In this document: positions 62,900 to 64,000 of the stretch, one piece after another
Layout of the letters: each line of letters opens with the position of its first letter
How positions within the stretch are numbered: position 1 is the stretch's first letter
DNA from: Ichthyophis bannanicus
Lineage: Eukaryota; Chordata; Amphibia; Gymnophiona; Ichthyophiidae
Direction of reading: 5' to 3'
Assembly (NCBI GenBank): GCA_033557465.1
Contig: CM066035.1
Coordinates: 245,414,869-245,478,868 of the forward strand
DNA: 64,000 bases
Made by a program: the position numbers and the translations under genes
The notes under the pieces: generated by a model
Told to the model about the DNA's origin: nothing
The model's database searches: none
The model's input: the letters and a program-made list of their open reading frames with translations, nothing else

Positions 62900-64000
62900 A
62901 GTTTTTCTTTTATATTTTTATTTAGTTTTTCAAAAACATAATAATGATACAACAAACACACCCCAACTCGCAGAACACCCACTTACCCTTCCCAACTCTC
63001 TGGTGAGCCTGCCCTTGCTTCCCACTGTGAAGTCAAATTCACAAACCTAAAGGAAGCAGAGTGACTTCAATAACAAAAGATGTACGAAAAATAAAATACA
63101 AGCTAAAAGAAGAGAATGGGATGATCATGGCTGTTGGCAAATGCATTGAGCCATGGCAGCAAAGTCCTCCAGGGGCTGCCACCTATTGATTCAATCCCCA
63201 ATGGGCAAACAGAAGATTCATGAGTTTGCTCGTATTTGCAATAGAGGCACAACTGCTTCCACCACAGATGCCAGTATAATGCCAGAGGAGTTTTTCCAAT
63301 TTGATATGACTGGTTTTAGGGCAACGTCTACCATAAAGCTTAATAGGAAGGAGTCATCTTCTGATAAGGAAGGAATCTCAGCCAATGACCTTAGGGCTAC
63401 CGTTTGCCAAATCAGGGGAGCTTTAAAATGCAGCACACACTGAATTCTATCCCAAATGGGTTCCCAAAAGGGTTGAATATTAGGGCAGTCAAACACCGTA
63501 TATGTCAAGGTGCCAATTGTATTATGACAAGACCAGCATCTGTTACCCTTGCTTGGGTCCCACTTAGCTAAATGAGCTGATGTAATGTAGGCGTGGTGGG
63601 CTAGGAAATACAGAGTATTTGTGAGGGCTGCTGACTGAGATACTCTAATCAGAAGATCCCAAAAGCTAGACTAGATCTGTGGCAGAGGAGGTTCAGAGAA
63701 ATTACTCTCCCAGAACAAATCACCCGAGCGAGACCCCAATCTGGTGCTAGTTTTTGAATATCGATAGTGGATTTGGTGATACAGTGTTTTAGTTATAACC
63801 ATGACTGGTTTCTCCCTCACATAGCATGCCTACCTTATAGATGTGCACAGGAAGGAAAGACATAAGGCAGCAGAGATACTGAGCTGGTGCTCAGTAAGTG
63901 TAGGAGGGAGACATATTTTTTCTTGGCATTTTCTAATAATCTTCTCAAGCTAAATCTATTAGCAGCCATTTAAACCAAAAGCATATATCAGATCATCATC
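62900..64000 (-). mobile_element. L1-type LINE 3' end, runs past the window
   Basis: In minus sense, about 63,575-63,430 reads AKWDPSKGNRCWSC, then GTLTYTVFDCPNIQPFWEPI, matching the CWRC...GT..H.WW.CP.I..FW block near the C-terminus of L1-clade ORF2. The next 200 bases continue as LLSFMVDVALKPVISNWKNS. The 3' side ends at about 62,900 in T-rich plus-strand sequence, equal to an A-rich tail. The upstream part beyond 63,700 is decayed and leaves the window. Confidence 0.75.
63218..63508 (-). pseudogene. L1-type ORF2 C-terminal segment (96 codons open)
   Basis: TVFDCPNIQPFWEPIWDRIQ followed by LLSFMVDVALKPVISNWKNS: the second part corresponds to the LLxxLLxAARxxIAxxWK stretch of L1-clade ORF2. 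No catalytic residues lie in this region. The first cysteine pair of the block (CWSC) is just upstream in the same frame. Confidence 0.75.

Overview
This window looks like intergenic or intronic DNA from a large, repeat-rich vertebrate genome. I found no host exon, no real tRNA or rRNA gene, and no bacterial-style gene. Almost everything I can name is a transposable element: several CR1-type LINEs with an esterase ORF1, L2-type LINEs, L1-type LINE ends, an R4/Dong/Rex6-type LINE, a Penelope-like element with a hammerhead-ribozyme-like motif, a Ty3/gypsy pol relic, CORE-type tRNA-derived SINEs with an L2-like tail, hAT and piggyBac-like non-autonomous DNA elements, and many foldbacks. CR1, L2, Penelope, R4 and L1 lineages together suggest an amphibian, most likely a caecilian. 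That is inference from repeat content, not a proven identification.

Layout. 1-1.6 kb: L2-type reverse transcriptase relic (minus). 2.2-8.3 kb: one CR1-B LINE (plus) broken by an L2 LINE, a CR1-A 3' end that itself carries a hAT MITE, and a foldback. 9.4-10.1 kb: GC-rich cluster of hairpins. 11.2-11.75 kb: large foldback with Penelope-like ends. 12.1 kb: SINE. 12.6-14.1 kb: L2 endonuclease region (minus). 14.1-15.1 kb: Ty3/gypsy RT-RNase H relic. 15.1-16.5 kb: CR1-A and L1 ends. 17.4-18.2 kb: pyrimidine-rich minisatellite. 18.2-23.7 kb: CR1-B end plus a nearly full-length, decayed CR1-A (minus). 24.0-25.5 kb: two minisatellites and a foldback. 25.9-28.7 kb: one SINE that has absorbed three DNA elements. 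29-29.8 kb: CR1-A 3' end. 32.1-32.8 kb: Penelope-like 3' end. 33.1-35.5 kb: two tandem R4-like LINE 3' ends (minus). 36.0-40.3 kb: the best-preserved CR1-A, with an open ORF1 and an ORF2 broken by three indels. 41.0-48.5 kb: a possible large TIR-bounded element holding a SINE and a long CR1-B. 49.6-55.3 kb: L2-related tails, a piggyBac-like MITE, foldbacks and SINE pieces. 55.8-61.9 kb: CR1 pieces. 62.9-64 kb: L1-type LINE 3' end (minus), running off the window.

How parts relate. CR1-A and CR1-B each encode an ORF1 with SGNH/GDSL-esterase motifs and an ORF2 with AP-type endonuclease and reverse transcriptase. CR1-A copies end in TTCTTATG-type octamer repeats, as CR1 elements do. SINEs here share a terminal block (GTAAACCGC ... 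GCGGTATATAAGAA) with L2-like tails, so L2-type enzymes probably mobilised them. Names CR1-A, CR1-B and CR1-C are my own labels for sequence groups inside this window. No copy seen here looks fully coding-competent.
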